NCBI RefSeq assembly: GCF_918797505.1 | Contig: NC_092798.1 | Span: 47,266,985 to 47,330,984 of the forward strand | Source of the DNA: Bemisia tabaci | Lineage: Eukaryota > Arthropoda > Insecta > Hemiptera > Aleyrodidae | DNA: 64,000 nucleotides | Reading direction: 5' to 3' | Part shown: piece after piece, positions 12,693-22,600 of the stretch | Numbering within the stretch: the stretch's first letter is position 1 | How the letters are laid out: the number at the start of each line of letters is the position of its first letter | The notes under the pieces: generated by a model | The model's database searches: none | The model's input: only the letters and a program-made list of their open reading frames with translations | Told to the model about the DNA's origin: nothing | Program-made: the position numbers and the translations under genes

Positions 12693-13290
12693 TGGCTTGC
12701 GATGTATCGATTGATCTGTCGTTTAAACCTATGGAATAGGATCGATTGATTGGGTGTTCGCAGCAGTGTTCGAAACTCACAGGCGCCAACGCACCAAATG
12801 CGCCTAAAAAATCGGCCATGGCACCTAAAAAATGAAGGCTCTGCGCCAACGTGGCCCCTAAAAATTGCCCCCTAAAAATCTGGATCTTCATAGGAAGTCA
12901 TATGAAGAAAAAAAAAACAAATCTATTTCAATCGAAAAAACTCGGAATTTTCAGAACTACAAGTGGAAGCTTGCTTTTTCTATTCTTCACGATTTCATTC
13001 TAGTGCTTTTGTCTTCCCAAGTTACAGCTATTTACTAATTCTGTTACGAAAACATCTTGCATCTAACTTTTCACTTAATGCGCAGTAATATATAGGCCAA
13101 AAGTCAATTTGGCCCCTAAAAAATCTTCAATGGCGCCTAAAAATCGGGCTTGATGCGCCACATGGCTCCTAAAACTCAAAGGTGAATTTCGAACACTGGT
13201 TCGCAGTGAACACCTTAATAATGGATTCTTTACCATAGCTTCTGACGGGGAAGTATCGGTAATCGATCATCCACGCCTAGCCACTGACTG
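12693..13290. mobile_element. Degenerate hAT-type MITE split by a younger hAT element
   Basis: The outer halves (to 12763 and from 13199) match the CAGTGGCGTGGC family interior (GCGATGTATCG, TTTAAACCTATGG, GTGTTCGCAG, ACCTTAATAATGGATTC). The nine bases GTCTCATCC occur on both flanks, although four extra bases sit at the right end. The middle is a separate insertion. Confidence 0.8.
12764..13198. mobile_element. Nested hAT-type element, ends CAGTGTTCGAAA
   Basis: The ends CAGTGTTCGAAA and TTTCGAACACTG are inverted. GTTCGCAG is duplicated at 12756-12763 and 13199-13206. The interior repeats the word GCGCCTAAAAA several times in both orientations and has no coding potential. Confidence 0.9.
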
Positions 13291-13309
13291 GTCTCATCCT
13301 GCGGGTTGA

Positions 13310-13570
13310 TTGTTGAAAGTGATGGACAAAACGATAGACAAAGAAGACATAGGAAGTATGGATACCGATCCTATAGGTTGAAGTGGGTGGAAGTTATAGA
13401 ATAAGGGACTCAATGATGGATTAACTATAGGGTCTCCCGAGGGTTGGCTATAATTAGTCAATCACCTGCCTCCTTGTCCGTTCATTGCAACCACTTTCTT
13501 CCACTAATAGGATCCCTCCATATCCCTTTTGTCTTCTTTGTCTATCACTTTGTCTACCAATTTCGCTGAA
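13310..13570. repeat. Palindromic repeat with GATAGACAAAGAAGACATAG
   Basis: The left arm GATAGACAAAGAAGACATAG pairs with TTGTCTTCTTTGTCTATC at the right. The tip holds GGTCTCCCGAGGGTTG. Relatives are at 26345-26590 and 44088-44513. Confidence 0.85.
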
Positions 13571-14082
13571 AAATCTTTGACCAATTAATAATGGAATGAG
13601 CACGAATCATTCCGATCGCAAGAAACACTGTAAGATGCATTTTACCACCGAGGCGCGAATTAAGAGACAAAGCTATGTGTTTATACAGAAAAGAACCAAT
13701 CAATATAAAATTGAGACGCAGCTACTAAGTCAGCCTAATATGGACAGTTGCATCAAGTGTGCCTGAAAACTCTACAGAAAAATATTCGTAACATCATAAC
13801 TTTCATGATCAGATGATGAATATTTTATCACAAGAAATTTGGCAACCTGCAACTATTCAAAAGGCGGTTTTTTCAGCGCGGCATGATAAGCATCGCACTG
13901 ATAACACGATAATATTCGTTCGAAAATGTTATTTTTGTGGGTCTGTTGTGTTAGTTACAGAATTAGAGAGGATTGAAATTTGAAAAAAAAAACTGAGAAA
14001 TTCAAGTCTATGGTAGTTCAAAATGTAATGCAAAGATAATATACATGCTTTGATAAAATATTTTTTAGGGGGGAGCACTTTG
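13571..14082. other. No feature recognised
   Basis: AT-rich, no inverted ends or coding pattern seen. Confidence 0.45.
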
Positions 14083-14344
14083 ATTGCGTTTTGCAAAAAG
14101 GAACCAAAAACATTCCAATGCCGCTAAGATTGTGCGAATTTTTTTACCTTGCAAATATCAACTGATCATCTAAACAAGTTTCATATTTATTCCTATTAAT
14201 CTATAATCTATACATCCGAGACGAAATTTACCAGTGTAAATTTAATTTTTTGCGTGATTTTAGACATTTTATTTCAAAGGATGTAGATTATAGACTCTTA
14301 GCTACATTGGCATGCTCTTGGTTCCTATTTGCAAAATGCAATCC
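14083..14344. repeat. GGATTGCATTTTGCAAAAAG repeat, copy 2
   Basis: Ends TGATTGCGTTTTGCAAAAAG and TATTTGCAAAATGCAATCC, with the same ACCAAAAACATTCCAATG block near the left end. Confidence 0.85.
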
Positions 14345-14356
14345 TCTTTATCTGAT

Positions 14357-14564
14357 CACTGGTGAAAAAAAACCTCTTGGACCAATGCCGCGTTGCATTG
14401 ACTTAAGAGTGCAGTTTCTTGTCGCCGGATTTAAGAGTCTTGAACTCTCGTTTCAAGCGGATTTTGCATTGATTCAATTCAAACGTGAATTGAATCAATC
14501 CCGCACTCTTAAAACCGGCGACAAGAAATTGCACTCTTGAACCAAGAGGTTTTTTTTACCAGTG
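14357..14564. mobile_element. CACTGGTGAAAA palindrome, relative of the CACTGG family
   Basis: Ends CACTGGTGAAAAAAAACC and GGTTTTTTTTACCAGTG. The interior pairs CTTGGACCAATG-like, AGAGTGCAGTTTCTTGTCG and GATTGATTCAATTC words with their complements. It lies just after another repeat. Confidence 0.85.
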
Positions 14565-14611
14565 ATGAAAAATCACCAAAATCAAGGATGGAGTAGGACT
14601 TTCTTGCTGTG

Positions 14612-14839
14612 CACTGGAAAAAAAACACATTGGATCTAGGGTCCAGACTCTTGAAAACATCGACAAGAAAAAATACTCTTGATTCAATCAGATTTTTACT
14701 TAAATCAAAAGGAAATGCGCTCAAATTAAGAGGCTTGGTTCTTGATTGAAGCTAAAATCCGATTGAATCAAGAGTATTTTTTCTTGTCGATGTTTTTAAG
14801 AGTCAGGACTCTAGATCCAATGTGTTTTTTTTTTCAGTG
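14612..14839. mobile_element. CACTGGAAAAAA palindromic MITE, copy 1
   Basis: An almost complete palindrome from CACTGGAAAAAAAAC to TTTTTTTTCAGTG with internal words AAGAAAAAATACTCTTGATT and GAGTCCAGACTCTTG-like sequence. Two near-identical copies are at 17407-17633 and 48085-48312. Confidence 0.9.
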
Positions 14840-15361
14840 TAAGAGCGAGGGTTCTTTTTCCACCGTGTACATCTCTCGTGTAGCGGACCCATTCATAGCT
14901 CATCTACCTCCATACATCCTCTTAATCGGAAGATAAAACAAGTACGTTTAGAGGCACTGCTGGAGCCGCACCAATTACTGCGGGAGCCGCGCTGCGCCGT
15001 CCGGGGAGGAATTGGCACACCGCCGTGCTCCGGCGAGGAACATTTTATCGACGAGTTAATTGCAGTGCACTGCAAGGCCGCGCGGGAACCCTGCCAAAAA
15101 TCTGCAGCTGAAAATCCCGAGCATTTAATAAACTTCAAGGCTCCTCTCGTTACCCGCCCCTCTCCCCCGCCCCCACCGTGCAGCTAATCGTAATTTGAAT
15201 CCTTTCTTCGCTAATTATTATGAGTATACGGGTAACGCGGCCCCCATCCCAGATCACTCGGAGGCCCAACCTGTGATGGGCGCTTTGCGCTCTCACACGG
15301 AAAAATAGAGACTTCGCTCTTACAATGCTCATAAAGTTCGCGCCAGGTAAGATTACGCGCC
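14840..15361. other. GC-richer gap, no gene recognised
   Basis: 14960-15260 is richer in CpG than its surroundings (GGGAGCCGCGCTGCGCCGTC) but shows no frame with a family signature. Confidence 0.4.
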
Positions 15362-15620
15362 ATTCTTCCGTGATAAGGGAAAACCTCGTATTAACATGCT
15401 AGAGTTGCCAAATTTCCTCCAGTAAAATGTTCATTTTTTGAGGAAAGTTATGAATATTTTCTCATGAAATTTTTACGTAACTCAGATCTGATCACGAATA
15501 AAATGCTCTTTAAAGTTTGAAGGACAATATTCACAGATTTCCTGGAAAAGTCACATTTTATCAAAGAAAATATAAAAATGTCTGAAAGTTGAACGGTGTT
15601 CTTTTTTAGCATAGCAGTAT
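15362..15620. mobile_element. Diverged CTGCCGTGCTAAGG-family MITE
   Basis: Both ends are recognisable but mutated (GAGTTGCCAAATTTCCTCC on the left; TTTTTTAGCATAGCAGTAT on the right), so it is an old copy. Confidence 0.7.
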
Positions 15621-15845
15621 TATACGGCCTCAGAGGCTCCCATCATCTTTTATTTAATTTACTTTTATTTTATTGAATTTAATTTACACGTATTAGAGAC
15701 GTCGATCATTATTCTGTCACAGTCTAGAAAGTGCATCAACTTATTCGGCTAGCAATAAAACCAGTCATATGCAATGCAGGTAAAAGTAAGAACTTTAGAA
15801 AAGTGCATCGGTGGATTCAGCAAATTTGCAACATTGCCTATCCGC

Positions 15846-15935
15846 ATTTAAACCTATGGAAATGTATCGATTCTTGGAGGGGCCAGGTGCTCAGACAAGA
15901 ATCGATTTTTTAGCATAGGTTTAAACGTAGGAAAT
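15846..15935. repeat. Relic of the hAT-type MITE interior
   Basis: TTTAAACCTATGGAAATGTA faces TAGCATAGGTTTAAA with ATCGATTCTTGG / AAGAATCGAT between. The CAGTGG ends are absent. Confidence 0.7.
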
Positions 15936-16629
15936 CTGGAGTTGCCAAATTGCTGGATCCGCCTTTGGAAAAGTGCATACCTCTCTCGGTTTCATTTATC
16001 AATCATGAAGCTAAAAACTAGCGTAACCTCGTTTGCGATGTTATGAAACTTTTCGATTTTATCGTTGAATAGGGAAATGTTCCGTTTTTTAATTCGTTAC
16101 ATTTTATTGCAGTAGTTTCTCTTCAACAGTTGACTTCCCAATAAAATTTGACAACAGTTGCGTTTTTTGAGCGATTATTGTTTCAAAATGATCATGGGTA
16201 TCGTTTAGGCTGAAAATAGGTCACTAGTGTATTCATATAACCTAATATGAAATACTAACAGCAACTTTAAGGAAGAGAAGACCTTGCTTAACCCTGTCAT
16301 GCATAATGTGGATTCTTGGCATGATGCGAAAGCATTATTGAGTTTCGAAGGTAGCCGCTAATAATTATATGTGACTAGCGACTAAATTTTGTTTGCTTTC
16401 ACTTATCCTTTAATTTCACCAAACTTTACTAACTTAGTTGAGCGTCACGAACATGATTACCCCTTTTCTTATTCATGGGTAATTCTACTCACCCTTTGAC
16501 TTCTTTGGGTCAGTGAGGAAGTGTCACTCAAGAGGCTAGGTAACGATATCATTCGATTTTATCATAAAATTAAGATCTAATACTGGTTCTCACTGTCCTA
16601 ACTGCTACGGCTGATCTGTTACCTTAATC
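15936..16629. other. Presumed 5' flank of the odorant receptor gene
   Basis: AT-rich, no MITE recognised. If the ATG at 16630 is right, promoter and 5' UTR lie here, but I see no decisive TATA or initiator element. Confidence 0.35.
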
Positions 16630-16635
16630 ATGGAG
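16630..16635 (+). CDS. Candidate first coding exon of the odorant receptor (Met-Glu)
   Basis: ATGGAG is followed directly by a near-perfect donor, GTAAGT. It ends in phase 0, which is what the next exon needs. An in-frame TGA lies 18 bases upstream. It would give the protein the start ME-KSRLRLWNE. A two-codon exon is easy to find by chance, so an undetected exon further upstream remains possible. Confidence 0.45.
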
Positions 16636-19600
16636 GTAAGTTGATATTCTGTTACGACACGTTTTTACCTTAATAACAGAGAGGAACCATTTACAGTGTC
16701 ATTATCATTATTATGGAGACATTTTACAATAACACTTTATTGATTCATGTAACAAATCTTGATGAGCAGGTTCATTGTGTTTTTTCGAATTTTTTCTGAT
16801 AAAGGAAATTGGATTAAAATAGATTAAAAAATGAGAAAGTTAACTGTCTTGTGATGTCAGAAGGCGGAACTTTCCTTAACACATTTATTTAAGTGAAATA
16901 GCTTGCTCCATTCATAACTCTTCAAGCAATTGTTCAATCTAAAAACCACAGATATTCAGATATTCTCAGCCTGCCCACTTCACTTAATAATTACCTAATA
17001 TTCGAAATTCATGAAATCGTAGGCACCTGCAAATTCTCAATAGCGCCAAGACAGAATGAACCACATTTTGCGATAAGGAACCACTATTTTGGGCTAATTT
17101 CAGGAACAGTGCATGTACCATTATCTTCCCAGCGCAGCTACGTGCTTCTATGGATAATCTATGAATGGTGAATCCTTATTGTAAAATGAGGTCCGAATCA
17201 TTACAGAAAAATCATTTTAATACGGACTGCGTTATGCAATGAGGAGCTGTAAAACCACATATCTATAAAGAAAAATCTGAAAGCACAGATGCTGTTTTTA
17301 AAATAAGCCAAAAATTACATTTCTTTACTGCAAAATGTAGTCTATATCAACAACAATGCATTTTTAAACGAAAATAAAACGAAAAATCAAAAAACTTTTT
17401 CGCCTTCACTGGAAAAAAACCACATTGGATCTAGAGTCCAGACTCCTAAAAACATCGACAAGAAAAAATACTCTTGATCCAATCGGATTTTTGCTTAAAT
17501 CAAGAACCAAGCCTCTTAATTTGAGCGGATTTCCTTTCGATCTAAGCAAAAATCTGATTGAATCAAGAGTATTTTTTCTTGTCAATGTTTTCAAGAGTCT
17601 GGACTGTAGATCCAATATGTTTTTTTTCCAGTGTTGGAGCCCACACAAGAAAATTTTGAATGTATTTTCGCTTAATTCAACTCTTTTTTGCAGAAATCTC
17701 GACTTCGACTTTGGAACGAAATCATCAACGAGATACAATCGAAGAACCCGTTCCAAAGCTGGAGCAAGCAGAAAAAAAGTGGTCTGAAGATCGGAGTGGC
17801 CCTAATTTTTAGCTTTCTGGCGATCGGACCAATCTCCGTGCTTTCGGAGCTGATAGAAAAATATCTGATGCGCGAGTACGAGTCGATGTTCCGGCTGCTG
17901 GCCCAACTTCCAGTTGCAACGATCACCCCGATATTCGCCGTCGTCTTCGTTAAAACTTTCCGGGAATTCTGCCACTTCGAACTCGCGTTGAAAGGCAAGT
18001 CAACAAAGTCAATTACATCCACACCCCAAACGTAAACGTGCACATTAATCGTATTAGAAACATCTACTGTCTTGATTTAACTTTAAAAAGAGAAACAAAG
18101 AGAAATCGGCAAACAAGTAAACGGGACTTAGCAGGACTGCCAGTTGCATGAGATTCTCCGGTAATACACTCGAACTTCGTGAAATGACTGCATCAGGCTT
18201 GTAAATCATTTTAACGAGATGTCTATGTCGCAGGCAAATAAGTGTAATCAGGCATTTTGGCAAATGCCTAAGCAGATAGTCAAATTTTGACGGTCCACAA
18301 AATTTTGTGAATTTATAGCGGAGAGCTCACGATTTTTCGCTATTTGTGGAAAAATAACTCGTCAAACCTACGAACTCTTTTTGTCTCTTCCTCTTCAATT
18401 GCTTCTCATATTTTTAAATGTTGAAATTCCAAAAATTCTGTATTTTACGACATGCTGGAAATTTCAAGATCAGTGTCTCTTCAGGAGCTTAAAATTGCAC
18501 TCAAAAAAAAAAAAAATGTTACTTTAAGCTTGAGCAAGCTTGATTCAGCATGACGGGCGTCTTAAAAACGGGTACAAGCTTACAGCATGTTACGGGAACA
18601 TAATCAAAAATGTTGAAGAAACATGATAGCCGTCATGTTAAATCAACATGACTGTAGTCACGTTGACTCAACATGCTGTCGTGTTGATTTAACATGACAA
18701 TCATGTTGATTTAACATGACAATCATGTTGATTTAACATGACAATCATGTTGATATACGAGTACGTCAAATGCTATAAATTAAAATAAATTACGTTATTT
18801 TTATGAAAATTGAATCGTATTTTAATGTAGTTATACTTCCGATACTACTCTCAACCCAGAATCATCCCATCCGACCTATCAAATTTTTCCGACTTTTTCG
18901 GGATTTGAACGCGGGACCTACCTATTATAAGCGGAGTGTTCTACCAACCGAGCCATCCGGGCTTGTGGTTCCAAAAGACGAATTTTAAGTGTTTCCATAT
19001 CCCACTGAATTACTTTTTCCTTTTTTTGCCGTCTAAGTTGTGTGAAATGCATACCGCATCAGATTGTTAGGTTTTTCTTTTTTTCCATTCACTATTTACG
19101 AAAAGGAATTTGCATTATGCACCATATAAAAATTAACAATTTATCACGAACTATTTTTTTCTCCTCCAACAACGATGTTCACTTTCTTCAGTGTTTACGA
19201 TTGTCATTTTTATTCTTATTTTATATCATAATAATAATTAATAATATAAATAAATCAAACATTGAAAATAAAAAATATAATCAAATAATTAGAAACGTAT
19301 GATTCTAAGAGCTTTAACCACACGAGCGAAAATGTTTTTGAACGAAGAATAATAAACTATCATCAACTTAAAAGTAATTCTTTTTGTTTCATGTGTAAGT
19401 ATTATTACCATATTACCATTTATTTGTCATGGTGAGCGTTAATAGCGTTATTCGAGTCGATTTATTTTGTTTCCGAAAGTGTCTCAATTGTGTTTTTACC
19501 TTATCAATTGGGTATCCAGAAATTTTTTTAAGTAAATACTTTGGGACGTATTTCTTAAGAGACTTTTTCAGAATGTACCAACAAATGGTTTGAAAAGAGT

Positions 19601-22600
19601 AATAGTACCAGTTCTCTGAATAAAAAATAGGTACGCTATTTTTAATTTGAACGTTACTCGCAGTGAGTAGACAATCTTGTCTAAGTGTCAAGACTATCGA
19701 GTCAGGTGGCTTAGATGTCTAGCTTATGAAACGAAATCATGAATGGAGGGAGGGGGAGGGAGCTGGAGGGAGGGGGAGGGAGATGAGGAGGAGGGAGATG
19801 AGGAGGAGGGAGAGGAGGAGAACACGCCATCCCCCTTTTCAGTACGTAGATGATGTTTCAAGAGCACCACGGTACTCCTGAAACAATATGAAAGCAAATG
19901 GTAACATAACACTGCATATGCTAATTCAACAAAATGTTAATGTTCTTTCAACCAAAGGAATGGTAAAACAACATGTGTAATGCAGTTTCAGTCTGACATA
20001 ATGCTAAATTTACATGAATTTGGTTGAATTAACATGCGTAATGTTACTCGAATATTACCGTCATGTTGATTCAACATGACAGGTAGAAGCATTCTCGGTC
20101 ATGTTGATTCAACATGACGGCAAATGTAGAATTAAGTCAAACCATGTTGGGTTACGGGGAGTGCAGCCTATATCAACATAATTTCTGTGATGTCATTTCA
20201 ACATGGCGGTTAATGCTACTTCGACATTTCCTTTTTTTTGAGTGATGTTTAAAATACTATTATGTGTGCAAATTTTTACTGTGAATTTTTTCTTGCAGGA
20301 GCAATGAATTATTTTGTCTGAAATCAGGAAAAGAATAAGAATTTCAATCTAAGTCAGAATGTTTGACTATTTGCCTAGGCATTTTACAAAATGCCTGATT
20401 TTACTATTTGTCTGCGACATCTACATAGAGGAACAATGGACTACTAGATAAGGTACGAATTTCAGCATTCTGATACATGTTTCTTACCCAAAATTTCACG
20501 TAAAACACAATGCGCACAACGATAATTACCGAAATTAACTCCTTACGAAGATATTTACCGATTCTTGATGCGTGAATTCAAACCACCCGATCATGAAAAC
20601 TCATTGCTCTACGTGACTCACATCGCGCGCTAAACGTTATCATGACAGTCTCTACGATGTAAAAATCTGGCAACCTCATTCTTGGCGCTTTGGCTCAGCT
20701 ATAGCAAATTGCTTATAGTTTGAACAACACATGATGGGACATGAACATTGCTCGACTGATAAGCTTGCTGAAACCGTTGTAGTGCGCGATTTGACTCACG
20801 TAGAGCTTTGAGTTTCTTGTGAGCGGGCAGTTCAAATTTCTCGTATTCAGTGTGAAATAAAAACGTTAATATCTTCGTTAGGAGTTGGTTTAAGTAATTT
20901 TCGTTGTGTGAATCGTGCTCTACGTGAAATTCTGACTAGGAAACATTATCAGAATACTTAAATTCGTACCGTCGGTTACAGGACTTTTGGTCCAATTTTT
21001 CTTGTCCATAAATTTTTTCGTCCAATTTATTTTGTCCACGACTTTTTGTCCTTGAAATCTGGTCCAAGTTAAATTCGTCCTGGTAAATAGTTAGTCCTAC
21101 GCATTTGTTCGTCCAGTGGTATTAGGTCACATTTCTGTGGTCCAGTAAGGTAAAAAAGTTATGTCCAAAACTCACGTCCAATGAGGCCGTTTCAGCTATT
21201 TCCTTTCAGCTGTCAGCTACTTTCAGTCATCGTCTGAGTCTTCTTCGTCCGAGTCCGGTGGATCTGCGCGTGGCGTGTGCAACTTGAGGTGGTACGCACA
21301 TGCTCGGAGGTACTTCTTAAGTGAGTTCGTGTCCTTGTAATGTTGGTAATTTCGGACGATGTTGGCAATCATTGCCTGATTGGTAGTGTACTTCTTGCTC
21401 ACCGGTGGTTTAAAGCGGCGATGACCCCCCCGAGCCTGTGTTAACGTACGCTCTGTATATTTTATATTTAAAATAACCTCTTCGATGTTTTTTCTTTCGA
21501 TGTTGGGATTAAATTTAAGGGTCTCCATAGCTACGAAATAAATTGATCTTAACGCCAATTGATTCACACGCCACGCGCAGATCCACCGGACTCGGACGAA
21601 GAAGACTCAGACGATGACTGAAAGTAGCTGAAAGCTGAAAGGAAGTAGCTGAAACGGCCTCATTGGACGTGAGTTTTGGACATAACTTTTTTACCTTACT
21701 GGACCACAGAAATGTGACCTAATACCACTGGACGAACAAATGCGTAGGACTAACTATTTACCAGGACGAATTTAACTTGGACCAGATTTCAAGGACAAAA
21801 AGTCGTGGACAAAATAAATTGGACGAAAAAATTTGTGGACAAAAAAAATTGGACCAAAAGTCCTATAACCGTACCGTCTAGTGGTCCATTGTTCAACTAC
21901 CTCGAGAGTAAAAATGTAACGCAGCAGGGCAAAATGTGTTTTAGGTCGGAGTCGCAGAGTCGCACACTCTTCAGTGCAACGAAAAAAATAAAATAAAAAG
22001 AAATTGCCCTTGATTGGGCAGAGATCTGCACCGCTTAAAGGTTATTATTGGTTAATTTTTGCCAATTTTGCACTCTTCTTCTTGTCTCTTCTATTTTTAT
22101 TTTGTTTCCTTCCTAGTTCGTTTTCTCTATCTAATCAACTTTGTAATTTTTTTTCATTTGATCAAAGTGGTTCATAATTGTAATATCGTCTGTTACATGA
22201 TAAGTAAAAAGTTTGAAAGACCCGTAAGGTATGAGAATATGATGTAATAATGATTTTAAAAATGACGTTAGAAGTCCTGTTCAGCTAATGCACGAATGTA
22301 TTTTTCTCAAACGCCCCATGCAGGCACTACAGCTTTCTTAATTTAATTTAATTATTTTAAGATTTGGGTCTAAAACACCCATGTAGGTTGTTCTATGATA
22401 AAGCGTGATCAGTGGCGTGGCGTGCTTTGCGATATATCGATTGTTATGCCATTTAAACCTGTGGATAAGGATCGATCAACAAGGCAGTGAACACCTTAAT
22501 AAGCGAGTCTTTGCCATAGGTTAAATGGCATAAACAATCGATTTATCGCAAAGCAAGCCACGCCACTAAGCGTGATGGATTTTCAGAGACTTCTGACTTT

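Larger units (their letters stand above)
18498..20244. mobile_element. 1.75-kb element with CACTCAAAAAAAA ends and CATGTTGA repeats
   Basis: Inverted ends CACTCAAAAAAAA (18498) and TTTTTTTTGAGTG (20244). Both terminal regions carry many copies of ATGTTGATTTAACATGACA-like words (18600-18760, 19940-20215). The middle holds a tRNA-like head, AT-rich DNA and a GGAGGGA tract, so it is probably composite. Confidence 0.7.
20435..21897. mobile_element. AATGGACCACTAGACAAGG MITE, copy 2, interrupted
   Basis: The left part runs 20435-20973 and the last bases of the right end (TCTAGTGGTCCATT) follow at 21879. Between them is the GGTTAYAGGAC element. Confidence 0.9.

Noticed and set aside
18890..18975. 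Functional tRNA gene
   Set aside because: Anticodon stem does not pair and the 3' acceptor half is absent.
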